From NCBI GenBank assembly GCA_964497585.1, contig CAZCDS010000071.1, positions 1 to 33,546 on the forward strand: a DNA stretch of 33,546 bases, read 5' to 3'. This DNA is from CAZCDS01 sp964497585. GTDB lineage: Bacteria; Desulfobacterota; Desulfomonilia; Desulfomonilales; Desulfomonilaceae. Under the pieces are notes generated by a model, which saw only the letters and a list, made by a program, of their open reading frames with translations, was not told the origin of the DNA and ran no database searches. How positions within the stretch are numbered: position 1 is the first letter of the stretch; the number at the start of each line of letters is the position of its first letter. The translations under genes and the position numbers were made by a program. Positions 6,891 through 15,719 of the stretch are shown here, in pieces.

Positions 6891-8600
6891 ATGGATCTCG
6901 CCAAAACGATCGAAATGGCCGTCGGAAAAGAACCTGTGGATCTGCTTCTGAGAAACGCGCAATTGGTTAATGTGCTGGCAGGAGAGATTCACTCCACGTC
7001 CATAGCCGTCCACGAGGACCGCGTGGTAGGTTTCGGTGAGTACGAGGCCAAGGAGACGGTCGACCTGCAGGGCGCATACGTGGCTCCCGGATTCATCGAC
7101 GGGCATGTGCACTTGGAATCGACGATGCTGGCGATACCGGAATTAGCCCGGAACGTGGTACCGCTGGGTACGACCTCGATGGTGGCGGACCCGCACGAAA
7201 TCGCAAACGTGCTCGGGCTTGACGGCATCCGGTACATGTTGCAGTCGAGTGAGGGACTGCCTCTCCGCGTATTCCTCATGTTTCCTTCCTGCGTTCCGGC
7301 AACGCCGTTCGAAACCTCAGGCGCGAAATTGACCCACGAGGACATGAAGGTCCTCAAAGATGATCCACGAATCCTCGGCTTGGCGGAGGTCATGAACTTT
7401 CCCGGAGTATTTCTTGGTGATCCCGAGGTGTTGGCAAAGATCAACGAGTTTCGGGGCAGAGTTATCGACGGGCACGCTCCCGGCCTAAGCGGTAAGGAAC
7501 TCTGCGCATACGTCGCCGCGGGCATCGGTTCGGACCACGAGTGCACCGCCGTGGAAGAAGCCCGGGAAAAGCTCCGAATGGGCATGCATATCATGATCCG
7601 CGAGGGCTCGGCTGCGAAGAACCTCGACGCGCTCTTTCCCCTCGTAAACGAATTCAATTCACGCAATTGCTTCTTCGTGACCGACGACATGGACCCCCAT
7701 GAGATCCTCGAAGAGGGACACATCGACCGTCTCCTGAGAAAGGCAATTGCCAAAGGTATGGACCCCATCCGCGCGATTCAAATGGCCACACTCAACCCCG
7801 CGACCTATTTCAGGCTCTGGCGTTTAGGAGCGGTCGCGCCGGGGTACATCGCTGACCTTGTCGTGTTCGATGACCTCCAGGCGATGAAAATCGATCGCGT
7901 GTATCAGTCGGGACGTCTCGTCGCACAAGAGGGAAAGCTCGTCGTGCCTTCGGTGGCCAAGGAAGACGGAAAGGTCACCCATAGCATCAATGTGAATTGG
8001 GACAGGGTGACGGACCTCTCCATTCAGGCCGAGGGAGATTCGGTCAACGTGATTCGGGTCGTTCCCGGACAGATCGTAACGAAGCGGGTGGTGGAAAAGG
8101 CACCCGTGGCCGACGGAAAGGTCGTTACCGACACTGATCGCGACATCCTCAAGATAGCCGTCATCGAAAGGCATAATGCTACGGGAAATTACTCAATAGG
8201 GCTCATTTCGGGATTCGGCCTCAAACAGGGAGCCATCGCAGGGACTGTCGCGCACGACTCTCACAATATTGTGGTGGTCGGCACCAATGACGAGGACATG
8301 TTCGCGGCCGCCAAACACGTCGCATCGCTTGGAGGGGGAATGGCTGTTGTTCAACAGCGCGAGGTGATGGCCGATCTGCCGCTCCCCATAGCCGGTCTCA
8401 TGTCCGACCGGCCGGTACAGGAGGTGAAGGACGGGCTTCAGAACGTGGTGCGTGCGGCTCGTGAGCTGGGGTGCGAGCTGGAGGCGCCCTTCGCGACGCT
8501 GTCGTTCATGGCGCTTACTCCCATCCCGGAGCTGAAAATGACGGATCTGGGTCTTTTCGATTCAGTCAATTTCAAATTCGTCTCTTTGTTTGAGGCGTGA
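6891..8600 (+). CDS. adeC: adenine deaminase
   Basis: Metal-dependent amidohydrolase that deaminates adenine to hypoxanthine and ammonia. 569 residues, the full length of AdeC. The first metal ligands are in GFIDGHVHLESTM (H72, H74). The conserved VADPHEIANV, GHAPGLSGKELCAYVAAGIGSDHE and ATLNPATYFRL segments follow. The C-terminal adenine-deaminase-specific domain carries RHNATGNYSIGLISGFGLKQGA and HDSHNIVVVGTNDEDM. The ATG has AGAGGAGAAG upstream. Its place behind mtnP suggests that adenine released from methylthioadenosine is routed to hypoxanthine and the guanine pool. A hairpin (GTCATGCC/GGCATGAC, 8609-8639) lies just after the stop. Confidence 0.97.
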   Translation: MDLAKTIEMAVGKEPVDLLLRNAQLVNVLAGEIHSTSIAVHEDRVVGFGEYEAKETVDLQGAYVAPGFIDGHVHLESTMLAIPELARNVVPLGTTSMVADPHEIANVLGLDGIRYMLQSSEGLPLRVFLMFPSCVPATPFETSGAKLTHEDMKVLKDDPRILGLAEVMNFPGVFLGDPEVLAKINEFRGRVIDGHAPGLSGKELCAYVAAGIGSDHECTAVEEAREKLRMGMHIMIREGSAAKNLDALFPLVNEFNSRNCFFVTDDMDPHEILEEGHIDRLLRKAIAKGMDPIRAIQMATLNPATYFRLWRLGAVAPGYIADLVVFDDLQAMKIDRVYQSGRLVAQEGKLVVPSVAKEDGKVTHSINVNWDRVTDLSIQAEGDSVNVIRVVPGQIVTKRVVEKAPVADGKVVTDTDRDILKIAVIERHNATGNYSIGLISGFGLKQGAIAGTVAHDSHNIVVVGTNDEDMFAAAKHVASLGGGMAVVQQREVMADLPLPIAGLMSDRPVQEVKDGLQNVVRAARELGCELEAPFATLSFMALTPIPELKMTDLGLFDSVNFKFVSLFEA

Positions 8601-8608
8601 TACCAAGC

Positions 8609-8639
8609 GTCATGCCGCAGCCACATGACGAGGCATGAC
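8609..8639. terminator. inverted repeat after adeC
   Basis: GTCATGCC (8609-8616) and GGCATGAC (8632-8639) pair perfectly over 8 bp with a 15-nt loop, starting 9 nt past the adeC stop codon. No T-tract follows, so an intrinsic terminator is likely but not assured. Confidence 0.4.
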
Positions 8640-8772
8640 AATACCCAAGATCACAGGGGGTTGTCCGTTGGGGCGTTCCGCGGGGCAGGGGACAAGGCGC
8701 ACGCTTCTCTTCAAGGGCAACGGGCCGCACGAGTAAACCAACGTTTGTATCCGAAAAAAGGGGGTCGAACGC

Positions 8773-9174
8773 ATGTCATCAAGGAGAATCAGACGCACGG
8801 GGAAAACCTTGAGCGCGCTTGCAAAGGCCACAATAGCAGTTGTGGCTCTTTTCGGCTTGATCACCATGACCGGCCGTCCCGCTTTCGCGGCACCGGCTTC
8901 GGGAACCGGGAAACAAACGTCCAACGCCGCCGAAGGCGCGGCCTTATTCAAGCAGAGATGCTCGCGCTGTCACTTCACGGACAAGACCGCTTTCAAAGTG
9001 GGTCCCGGTCTCAAGGGGCTCTTCAAGCGCAAGAAACTGCCGGTCAGCGGCCGTCCCGTCACGGCAGCGGACATCCACAAGCAACTGAGGACGCCGTTCG
9101 ATGAGATGCCGGCTTTTCCCGACCTGACCGAAAAACAGATCAAGGCTCTGATCGATTATCTCAAGACGCTGTAG
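8773..9174 (+). CDS. exported monohaem c-type cytochrome
   Basis: 133 residues with an N-terminal export signal: a basic start SSRRIRRTGK, a hydrophobic core at about residues 20-33 and a likely cleavage after AFA near residue 39. One haem-binding CSRCH motif is at residues 63-67 and the likely axial Met at 112 in FDEMPAFPDL. The LTEKQIKALIDYLKTL helix closes a class I cytochrome fold. It should be a soluble periplasmic electron carrier. Partner oxidoreductase genes are not adjacent, so its electron donor and acceptor are unknown. AAGGGGG lies upstream of the ATG. The lysine-rich FKRKKLP patch may be a docking surface. Confidence 0.92.
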   Translation: MSSRRIRRTGKTLSALAKATIAVVALFGLITMTGRPAFAAPASGTGKQTSNAAEGAALFKQRCSRCHFTDKTAFKVGPGLKGLFKRKKLPVSGRPVTAADIHKQLRTPFDEMPAFPDLTEKQIKALIDYLKTL

Positions 9175-9493
9175 ACGCACCTGACCGGATTCAAATCCGT
9201 TTACGGCTCTCTTCCGGGGTCACGCCGGATTGCGCGTCTCTGCATTCACTCGTTGAAGCCCGGTCAAGCCGGGAATCTCCTCGGAATCGGGGGGCTCATC
9301 TCCGCAGAGAGCGGTAGAGAATCCCGACCCCTTTCGCGTTCAAAATTAGATCATGTGACAATGATCAATGAAGAGAGCGGTCCCATAACGACTGGTTTTC
9401 ACAGGCCTCAAGGCGAGGCCCGCCGGTCCGGAATGAGAGGCGACGCTGGTGAATCTGACGCAGTTGAGACCGCATCGGTAGGATCGGTGGAGA
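9175..9493. other. intergenic region between convergent cytochrome and 5'-nucleotidase genes
   Basis: No gene is supported. It holds several small hairpins: CGGAT/ATCCG just after the cytochrome stop (followed by TTTA, a weak terminator), a CCCGG...CCGGG hairpin near 9260, and GGCCTC (9404-9409) / GAGGCC (9415-9420). Confidence 0.5.
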
Positions 9494-10999
9494 TCAGTCG
9501 ATACTTTCCAGGAGCTTGGCGGTTATGACTCCCTTGTTCTTGATCAGTTCAATCAGAAGATCACTTATCGGCGAGCGGTCTTGCGAGACATCTCGTCCTT
9601 TTTTCTGAAAAAGCGTGTAACCGTCACCACCCGCCATGAGGAATTCATTGATCGCGACGGAGTAGGTTTTCCGTGGGTCGAACTCCTCACCGCGGACCTT
9701 GTCAATGATGACTTTCCCGTTCTTGATCCGACAGGAGAGACCGAAGGTCTGCAATTTTCCCCCACTTCCCGGGGCTAAGTTCGCACTCCGCTGTAAGACG
9801 GCTCGAAGCTCATCACCTCGGAGTCCGACTTTCAGCGGATGATTTCCGAAGGGAAGCACGGTGTACACGTCCGCCAGGGTGATATCGCCTTTAAGGATGC
9901 TTGCCCTGATACTCCCGCCATTAATCAGCCCCACTTGAGCGTGAACGCTTTTCGCCGCAAGATAAGCTATCAACCTGCCCAAATTGGTGTTCCTATTCGA
10001 CCGGAGGCTTCTCATGCTCCCGTCGAGGAGCACATCGGTCCTGCCGATGACGTCATGGAGCCGCGAATCCATCTTGGCCTGGTATTCCTTGATAACCGAT
10101 GCAATCTTGGGGTCGTCGTGGATCTCGGAGGTGAGCGGGATGAGCGTGCCCGCGCTCTCGATCACGCGGCCGTCCTCGACGACGAGGTCGAGCCTGCCAA
10201 GGTACTCGGCGTACGCCCCCGCCTGGACGATCACGGCATGACCATCCTGGAGCGGTTTGAAGAGCGCGGTGTGCGAGTGCCCCCCCACGATCACGTCGAT
10301 TTTCGGGCAGGAGCGGGCCAGTTCCTTGTCACATTTTACCCCGAGATGAGTCAGCGCGACCACGAGATAGTCGTCGGAGACTGGCTTCAGCATTTCCTTT
10401 GCAGTCCCGATGGGATCGAGGAAACGCAGTCCTTTGACATTCTTCGGGTGGGTCGACGTCGGAGTCTCTTGCGTCGTCAGGGGAAGAATAAGGATTCGTA
10501 AATTGGTGCCCGGAACTCGCTTGATCATTTCCGCATCGAAGACGCGTGTTCCCGGTTTGTCACGGTCGTACGTGATGTTCGCGCTCATGAGAGGAAAGTT
10601 CATCAGCGGCTTCAAACGAGAAATGAGATTCTCCTGTCCCTGGTCGAATTCGTGGTTGCCCACTGTCATGGCCAGAAATCCGATCCCATTCATGAGTTTG
10701 ACGCCGAGTTCCCCCTTGAAAACCATGGAAAAGGGTGTGCCGGTGAGCAAATCCCCGGCAAAAAGGATGAGCGTTTCCCGACCTTTTGCGCGGTTCTCGG
10801 ACACTATCCGGCGAATCATCGTTCCCGCCCGTGCCAGACCGCCCACGGGCTCAGCATACCCCCCGATTTTATGAGGAAGGTAATAGCCGTGAATGTCGTT
10901 CATGTGAAGGATGGTCAGTCGCACGAGATCCCGAGCGAGGATCTGCGCAGGAAACAGCATCAGGATGAGCACAAAGGTAAGGCAGATGGAACGCTTCAT
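9494..10999 (-). CDS. exported 5'-nucleotidase / UshA-like metallophosphoesterase
   Basis: A 501-residue bidomain enzyme of the UshA/CD73 family. The N-terminus has an export signal (MKRSICLTFVLILMLFPAQ, cleavage after ILA). The calcineurin-type metal-site motifs come in the usual order: LHMNDIHG, FAGDLLTG, VGNHEFDQG, ALTHLG and VGGHSHT. The C-terminal substrate domain has NLGRLIAYL, INGGSIRASI, LPFGNHPL and the INEFLMAGGDGY motif that stacks on the nucleobase. It should release phosphate from nucleotides or UDP-sugars in the periplasm; SoxB and CpdB-like functions are less likely. The Shine-Dalgarno sequence is poor. The start lies 57 bp downstream of tRNA-Pro on the same strand, so the two may share a transcript. 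Confidence 0.92.
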   Translation of the reverse strand: MKRSICLTFVLILMLFPAQILARDLVRLTILHMNDIHGYYLPHKIGGYAEPVGGLARAGTMIRRIVSENRAKGRETLILFAGDLLTGTPFSMVFKGELGVKLMNGIGFLAMTVGNHEFDQGQENLISRLKPLMNFPLMSANITYDRDKPGTRVFDAEMIKRVPGTNLRILILPLTTQETPTSTHPKNVKGLRFLDPIGTAKEMLKPVSDDYLVVALTHLGVKCDKELARSCPKIDVIVGGHSHTALFKPLQDGHAVIVQAGAYAEYLGRLDLVVEDGRVIESAGTLIPLTSEIHDDPKIASVIKEYQAKMDSRLHDVIGRTDVLLDGSMRSLRSNRNTNLGRLIAYLAAKSVHAQVGLINGGSIRASILKGDITLADVYTVLPFGNHPLKVGLRGDELRAVLQRSANLAPGSGGKLQTFGLSCRIKNGKVIIDKVRGEEFDPRKTYSVAINEFLMAGGDGYTLFQKKGRDVSQDRSPISDLLIELIKNKGVITAKLLESID

Positions 11000-11056
11000 G
11001 GGGAGGCTCTCGGGAGTGATGATAGGCGGGCCAACGAGACCGCGCGGCGAGCGAGA

Positions 11057-11134
11057 TGGTCGGGGTGGCCGGATTTGAACCGGCGACCTCGTGCTCCCAA
11101 GGCACGCGCGCTAACCAGGCTGCGCTACACCCCG
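11057..11134 (-). tRNA. tRNA-Pro (anticodon UGG)
   Basis: Read on the minus strand, the acceptor CGGGGTG pairs with CACCCCG, followed by an A discriminator and an encoded CCA. The anticodon arm is CGTGC-CTTGGGA-GCACG with UGG in the loop. The T arm has GGTTCAAATCC. 78 nt including CCA. A good sigma70 promoter lies just upstream. Confidence 0.97.
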
Positions 11135-11144
11135 ACGTCCCCTA

Positions 11145-11173
11145 CTTATAAGTCCGTGTGACCAAAATCGCAA
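11145..11173 (-). promoter_or_regulatory. promoter of tRNA-Pro
   Basis: On the minus strand a -35 TTGCGA (11168-11173) and a -10 TATAAG (11145-11150) are separated by 17 bp. The tRNA begins about 10 nt downstream of the -10. Confidence 0.6.
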
Positions 11174-11373
11174 GCAGTCGTGACATTGTGGCTGAATCAG
11201 TCGGTTTGCCGGGGAGCCGAGCTCCTCACACATTCCGGACCGCAAGATTCGTGATGTCCCCGAGACCTTGGCTTTCGTGCGGGAGACGAGGAGCGTCCAC
11301 GAGGACGCTGCACAAGAGTGCGGGTCATACGGATGAGCGATCAACTAAGTAATATGGGATCGGAGCATCAAGA

Positions 11374-11461
11374 CACGGATCTGCTCTCACAGATCCGTGG
11401 CACCCCTCGTTTGTACCCTCTGGAAGTTTGGGGTGCCACTGACCTGGGAACCAGGTCAGTG
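11374..11461. repeat. compound palindromic element of three interlocking inverted repeats
   Basis: Three perfect inverted repeats follow each other with shared bases. CACGGATCTG/CAGATCCGTG (11374-11399) is followed by GTGGCACCCC/GGGGTGCCAC (11397-11406 with 11430-11439) and then by CACTGACCTGG/CCAGGTCAGTG (11437-11461, loop GAA). The second repeat overlaps the first and third by 3 bp each, so the whole can fold as a cloverleaf or cruciform. The GGGTGCCACTG part recurs at 18.7 kb and, with changes, at 32.4 kb. Confidence 0.75.
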
Positions 11462-11550
11462 CTCTTGGGCAGGCCACCGAGTTGCCTTTCTTTTGCGAAA
11501 CGGTATCACTCATTTGAAAGGGCTTTCAGGTCAGATTCTGCAGATCAGCA

Positions 11551-12147
11551 TCAGGTCAATTCTCTGAGGTACTCGGCGAAGGCAGCCAGCGCTCGGCCGC
11601 GATGGCTTACCTGATTCTTGAATTCCCTGCCGATTTCCGCGAAGGTCCGCTCTGAATCTTCGTACAGGAAGATGGGATCGTACCCGAATCCCCCTGCGCC
11701 TCGGGGTTCTCGGGTTATCCTCCCTTCGCAGACGCCGCGAAAGATTCGCTCTTCGCCGTCGGGGTGGACCAGAGCGAGGACGCACACGAAGCGCGCGGTC
11801 CGCTTTCCTTCCGGCACGTCGCGCATCTCTTTGAGTATGCGTCGATATTTCGACTCGTCCGACGAATCATCACCCGCGTAACGCGCAGACAGCACGCCGG
11901 GACGGCCGTCAAGAGCGTCGACACAGAGCCCCGAATCGTCCGCCAGCGCAGGCATGCCGGTGGCGCGTGCCGTTTCTCGGGCCTTTTTCAGGGCATTCTC
12001 CTCGAAGGTTGCGCCGTCTTCAAGGACCTCAGGCGGATCGGGTATGTCGTTCAAAGAGAGGAAACTTATCGGCAGGTCCGCAACAAGATCACGGATCTCT
12101 TTCACTTTCCCCCGGTTTCCGGTAGCCAAAATAATCTTTTCCGGCAT
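11551..12147 (-). CDS. rdgB: XTP/dITP diphosphatase (non-canonical purine NTP pyrophosphatase)
   Basis: House-cleaning enzyme that hydrolyses dITP, dXTP and XTP to monophosphates and so keeps deaminated purines out of DNA and RNA. From the ATG at 12147 it is 198 residues, the normal HAM1/RdgB length. Motifs are LATGNRGK (residues 7-14), FEENALKKA, ALADDSGLCVDAL with the catalytic and metal acidic residues, GVLSARYAG, GGFGYDPIF and SHRGRAL near the C-terminus. The start is supported by AAGGA upstream and by homologues beginning M-x3-IILATGN; the 28-residue upstream open frame is not coding-like. It is transcribed divergently from the FKBP gene. Confidence 0.97.
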   Translation of the reverse strand: MPEKIILATGNRGKVKEIRDLVADLPISFLSLNDIPDPPEVLEDGATFEENALKKARETARATGMPALADDSGLCVDALDGRPGVLSARYAGDDSSDESKYRRILKEMRDVPEGKRTARFVCVLALVHPDGEERIFRGVCEGRITREPRGAGGFGYDPIFLYEDSERTFAEIGREFKNQVSHRGRALAAFAEYLRELT

Positions 12148-12370
12148 GTTCCTTGTGGTTCCCACGCGTTCCCGTCCTTCCCGCTCCTCAGATTCTGCGC
12201 GCAGAGTATACCGGCCGCGACATTTTTGCAAAAAGGGACGCGCGGGTCTCTTTTCCTTCAGAGCTCTATCCTGTTCAGTCGCACACCGCGCGCGCTCAAT
12301 TAATGCTGGACAGAAGAACTACCCCTTGGTACAAGCTCAAGGTGACAACTCTCAAGGAAGGAGAATATCT

Positions 12371-12790
12371 TTGAAACGTGTAATGTTTACGATTCTTGCT
12401 TTTGTCGTCGCGGTCGGCATGGCCGGCGTTGGTACGACAGAGGCCGCAAAGGTGCTTACGTCACCATCCGGGGTCAAGATAAAAGTGACTAAGCAGGGCA
12501 ACGGTCCCCTGCCCAAGCCCGGTCAGACGGTCACCGTCCATTATACGGGCACACTCGCCAACGGAAAGAAGTTCGACAGCTCACGGGACCGCGGCAAGCC
12601 CTTCAGCTTTGTGTTGGGCAAGGGACAGGTCATCCGCGGATGGGACGAGGGCGTTGCCATGTTGCCGATAGGCACCCGCGCGATACTCACCATTCCGCCT
12701 CAACTCGGTTACGGCGCGAGAGGAGCAGGGGGTGTCATTCCTCCCAACGCCACGCTCATCTTCGACGTGGAGCTGCTCAGCGCCAGGTAA
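12371..12790 (+). CDS. exported FKBP-type peptidyl-prolyl cis-trans isomerase
   Basis: 139 residues. An N-terminal export signal (MKRVMFTILAFVVAVG, cleavage likely after TEA) is followed by one FKBP domain. It has TVTVHYTGTLANGKKFDSS, the GKGQVIRGWDEGVAMLPIG core, LTIPPQLGYGARG and the NATLIFDVELL ending; the aromatic pocket residues (Y, F, W, Y, F) are in place. It should speed proline isomerisation in folding periplasmic or envelope proteins. The start is a TTG at 12371, 8 nt after GGAAGGAG. The alternative ATG at 12383 would sit 20 nt away from that site. It stands alone, divergent from rdgB, and is followed by an 8-bp hairpin. Confidence 0.93.
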   Translation: MKRVMFTILAFVVAVGMAGVGTTEAAKVLTSPSGVKIKVTKQGNGPLPKPGQTVTVHYTGTLANGKKFDSSRDRGKPFSFVLGKGQVIRGWDEGVAMLPIGTRAILTIPPQLGYGARGAGGVIPPNATLIFDVELLSAR

Positions 12791-12812
12791 CGTGATTTGG
12801 TACGATTTCACC

Positions 12813-12843
12813 GGAGAGGGTGCACCGCACACGGGCCCTCTCC
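12813..12843. terminator. hairpin between FKBP and feoB genes
   Basis: GGAGAGGG (12813-12820) and CCCTCTCC (12836-12843) form a perfect 8-bp stem 22 bp after the FKBP stop, between convergent genes. There is no T-tract on the plus strand. Confidence 0.45.
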
Positions 12844-13024
12844 AAGAAATCCACACTGTCGGAATCCGATTGTCAGTTGCTTTCTAGGTGTTTACAGGGG
12901 TAAGACCCGTCCTGATTCGGGTTCACCCTCCACTCTTCGCGAGAACACCCGCGTCCCTCAACCGGCACTCAAAAGTACGGAGAATCGGTCATAAAGGCGC
13001 TCCGCTTTTGGTGATGAACTCCCG

Positions 13025-15379
13025 CTACAATCCGATCCCCAGAAACGATCCGACCGAATAGACGACGAGGCCCACGCAGTACGCGAGTGTCGTGGTATAG
13101 GCCATGGCAAAAAGGGGCCATTTGAAGCCGCCGGTCTCCTTCCTCATGACCACGAGGGTCACGAAGCAGGGAGCATAGAGCATGACGAACATGATAAGTG
13201 TAAAGGCTGTGAGGGGATTCCAGTGGGCTTCTTTCTTAAGCTTGTCCTGAAGGCTTACTGTCTCTTCGGGGTTTACCTCGCCGAGGCTGTAGGCGGTCCC
13301 CAGGGTGGCCACCACAACCTCTTTTGCTGCGAATCCGCCGATCAGGGCTATGTTTGTCTTCCAGTCGAAATTCAGCGGACTCGTGACATACTCGAGCGCG
13401 GTTCCTACGCGACCTCCGATGGTGTTCTTCAGAGCTGCGGTCCGTTTCTGCAAGAGCACTCGCGTCTTGTGTGCGACGAACTGTTCGTAGAGCCGTGGAA
13501 GACTCGATGTGGGGGACTGAATTTCTCCTTGGGTGTCCTTGCGCATCGCCCGGGCCAGGGCGAAGAACGCGGGATTTTGCCCCCTGAGCTTCTCTGCTTT
13601 CTCTTGGGACATTCGCCTGCGGAATTTGTCGAACGCGTCGAGATCCCGTACCGATGTGAACGTACCTTTGACAGACGGATTCGCGAGAAAGGAAGCTGTG
13701 AGCTCCTCGACCCGCCGATCGAACCGTTTCGCCTTTTCCGGAGGCAGGGAAGGAAATGTCATCACCGCCCACAAGAGGATCGAAATGGCGAGAATCACCG
13801 TTCCTGCCTTTCTGATATACATCCAGGTCCGTTCCCAGGTGTGGATCAACAGGCCCTTGAGCGTTGGGAGCCGGTACGGTGGAAGCTCCAGTACGAAAGG
13901 CGCGGAAGGCCCGGCCAGTACGGTCGAACGGATAACGCGGCCCGCGGTCAGGACCATCATCCATGAGATCAGGGTGAGCAGCATCATCATGCCCGCCTTG
14001 TTCCCCGGGAAGAAAGCCCCGATGAGCAGCGCGTACACGGGGAGCTTGGCCCCGCAGTTCATCAGTGGCGTAACCAATATGGTAGTGAGACGCTCCTTGG
14101 GTTCCCTCATGGTTCGCGTGGCCATGATGCCCGGTACCGCGCACCCGCCCGCTATGCCTCCGGCGACCATCAAGGCGAGCATCGAAGCGCCGTGCAGCCC
14201 GAACCCCCGGAGCACCCGGTCCAGCATGAAAGCTATCCGGGCCATGTACCCCGTGTCTTCCAGGATCGCGATGGACAAGAACATGAACGCGATCAAGGGA
14301 ACGAAACCGAGCACGCCGCCGACCCCGTCTATTATTCCGCTCACCACAAGGGACTGAAGAAGGCCGGGGGGTATGATCGAGGCGAGAGTGTCACCGAGCC
14401 ACCCGAAAAAAATCTCGAAGTACTCCACCAGCCGCTCGCTTCCACGGAACGTGAAGAGATAGACCGCATAGAGGACCAGCAGAAGCATGATGGGTCCCAA
14501 CAACCGGTTGGTCAGCACCTTGTCGATGGTCTCGCTCAGATGGATCCGATCGGTGGCATCCTCTCTGACTGCCTGCCTGACGGCCCCCGAAACGAAGCCG
14601 TAACGCGCGTCGGCGAGCACGATCTCGGGCGGGTCGGCAAAGATGTTCACGAGGTGTTCGCGACTCTCGTTCACCTGGTCGAATACCGGCTGCAATTCCG
14701 GCATCTGTGAAAACGTGCGGAGAACCTCCGTATCGTTCTCGAGCAACTTGATAGCAAGCCATCGGGTGGAGAAATACGAATAGGAATTGGGCCATTGAGC
14801 GAGCTTCTGCTCGATCTTTGCGATCTCTTCCTCGATTTCCGTGCCGTACCCAATGGTCCTGGGCGCGGGACCCTGCTCAGGATATTCCACGTGAGCGATG
14901 GCGGCATCGAGAAGCTCCTTCATGCCCATTTCCTTCTTGCCGTTCGTCGCGACGATCGGGATGCCAAGCAACTGGGAGAGCTTCTTTCTGTCAATGGAGA
15001 TCTTCCGGCCCTGGGCTACGTCGATCATATTCAGGGCCATCACGACTTTCACGCCCATCTCCATGAGCTGAGTCGCCAGGTAAAGGTTTCGCTCGAGGTT
15101 GGACGCGTCCACCACGTCCACCACCACGTCCGCGCCCCCCTGGAGGATGAAATTGCGGGCTATCAGCTCTTCCAGCGACATCGCGGTGAGAGAATAGGTC
15201 CCCGGAAGATCTACCACATGGATCTCATGTTCCTCGAGCCTGAGGGTTCCTTCTTTTTTTTCGACCGTGACCCCCGGCCAGTTTCCCACATGTTGTCGCG
15301 CGCCGGTGAGCGCGTTGAATATCGTGGTTTTCCCCGCGTTGGGATTGCCCGCGAGGGCTATGATGATTTTCTTGACCAT
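13025..15379 (-). CDS. feoB: ferrous iron transport protein B
   Basis: A 784-residue inner-membrane Fe(II) transporter with a cytosolic GTPase domain. G1 is GNPNAGKTT (residues 11-19), the G2 region TVEKKEG, G3 DLPG and G4 NMID. A helical GDI-like spacer follows, then the membrane domain with the two inverted Gate regions (GFVPLIAFMFLSIAILEDTGYMARIAF and the later FAAKEVVVATLGTAY). A soluble insert of about 110 residues between membrane segments contains the FDRRVEELTASFLANP stretch, in line with larger FeoB forms. GAGGAT precedes the ATG. feoA lies 340 bp upstream on the same strand. No FeoC-like gene follows. Confidence 0.98.
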   Translation of the reverse strand: MVKKIIIALAGNPNAGKTTIFNALTGARQHVGNWPGVTVEKKEGTLRLEEHEIHVVDLPGTYSLTAMSLEELIARNFILQGGADVVVDVVDASNLERNLYLATQLMEMGVKVVMALNMIDVAQGRKISIDRKKLSQLLGIPIVATNGKKEMGMKELLDAAIAHVEYPEQGPAPRTIGYGTEIEEEIAKIEQKLAQWPNSYSYFSTRWLAIKLLENDTEVLRTFSQMPELQPVFDQVNESREHLVNIFADPPEIVLADARYGFVSGAVRQAVREDATDRIHLSETIDKVLTNRLLGPIMLLLVLYAVYLFTFRGSERLVEYFEIFFGWLGDTLASIIPPGLLQSLVVSGIIDGVGGVLGFVPLIAFMFLSIAILEDTGYMARIAFMLDRVLRGFGLHGASMLALMVAGGIAGGCAVPGIMATRTMREPKERLTTILVTPLMNCGAKLPVYALLIGAFFPGNKAGMMMLLTLISWMMVLTAGRVIRSTVLAGPSAPFVLELPPYRLPTLKGLLIHTWERTWMYIRKAGTVILAISILLWAVMTFPSLPPEKAKRFDRRVEELTASFLANPSVKGTFTSVRDLDAFDKFRRRMSQEKAEKLRGQNPAFFALARAMRKDTQGEIQSPTSSLPRLYEQFVAHKTRVLLQKRTAALKNTIGGRVGTALEYVTSPLNFDWKTNIALIGGFAAKEVVVATLGTAYSLGEVNPEETVSLQDKLKKEAHWNPLTAFTLIMFVMLYAPCFVTLVVMRKETGGFKWPLFAMAYTTTLAYCVGLVVYSVGSFLGIGL

Positions 15380-15719
15380 CTTAGAACGATCCTCGGCCTG
15401 TCTTCACGGACCGGTTCTCTGCAGGCCCGCGATTGTGCACCTGGTCGAACCAAACGGCGCAGGACCACAGCATGCTGTGTCTGTGCAGCCGTCCGAGATC
15501 GCGAGGATTTCATGCTACCTGGTGCTGCTGAATGCCTGAGTGTTGGTGTCAGGAGCGACTTATGGGTCTCGGGAAATCGTTCGCCGAAGCACTTGGCGAA
15601 GCCGGAAGGATACACCAAGCGATTCAGCCACCTAAGAATGAATAGGGGATGGGATGTTTGCGGGAGAGAGTTTCCAGGAAAACTCATCAGAGTGAACCGC
15701 TCGGTCACGACAGCGTACG
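15380..15719 (-). other. 340-bp gap between feoA and feoB
   Basis: feoA and feoB are usually adjacent or overlapping, so this spacing is unusual. One minus-strand frame starts with an ATGA overlap of the feoA stop codon and runs into feoB, but its 121-residue product is rich in R, S and P, has no ribosome binding site of its own and resembles nothing. I see no strong promoter or terminator. The gap may be a leader carrying post-transcriptional control, or simply a decayed gene. Confidence 0.45.

Larger units (their letters stand above)
11135..11550. other. intergenic region tRNA-Pro / rdgB
   Basis: 416 bp without a supported gene. It contains the tRNA-Pro promoter at its left end and the compound palindromic element at 11374-11461. 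The rdgB transcript would end in this region, so the palindromes may act as its terminator. The remaining sequence shows nothing I recognise. Confidence 0.6.
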
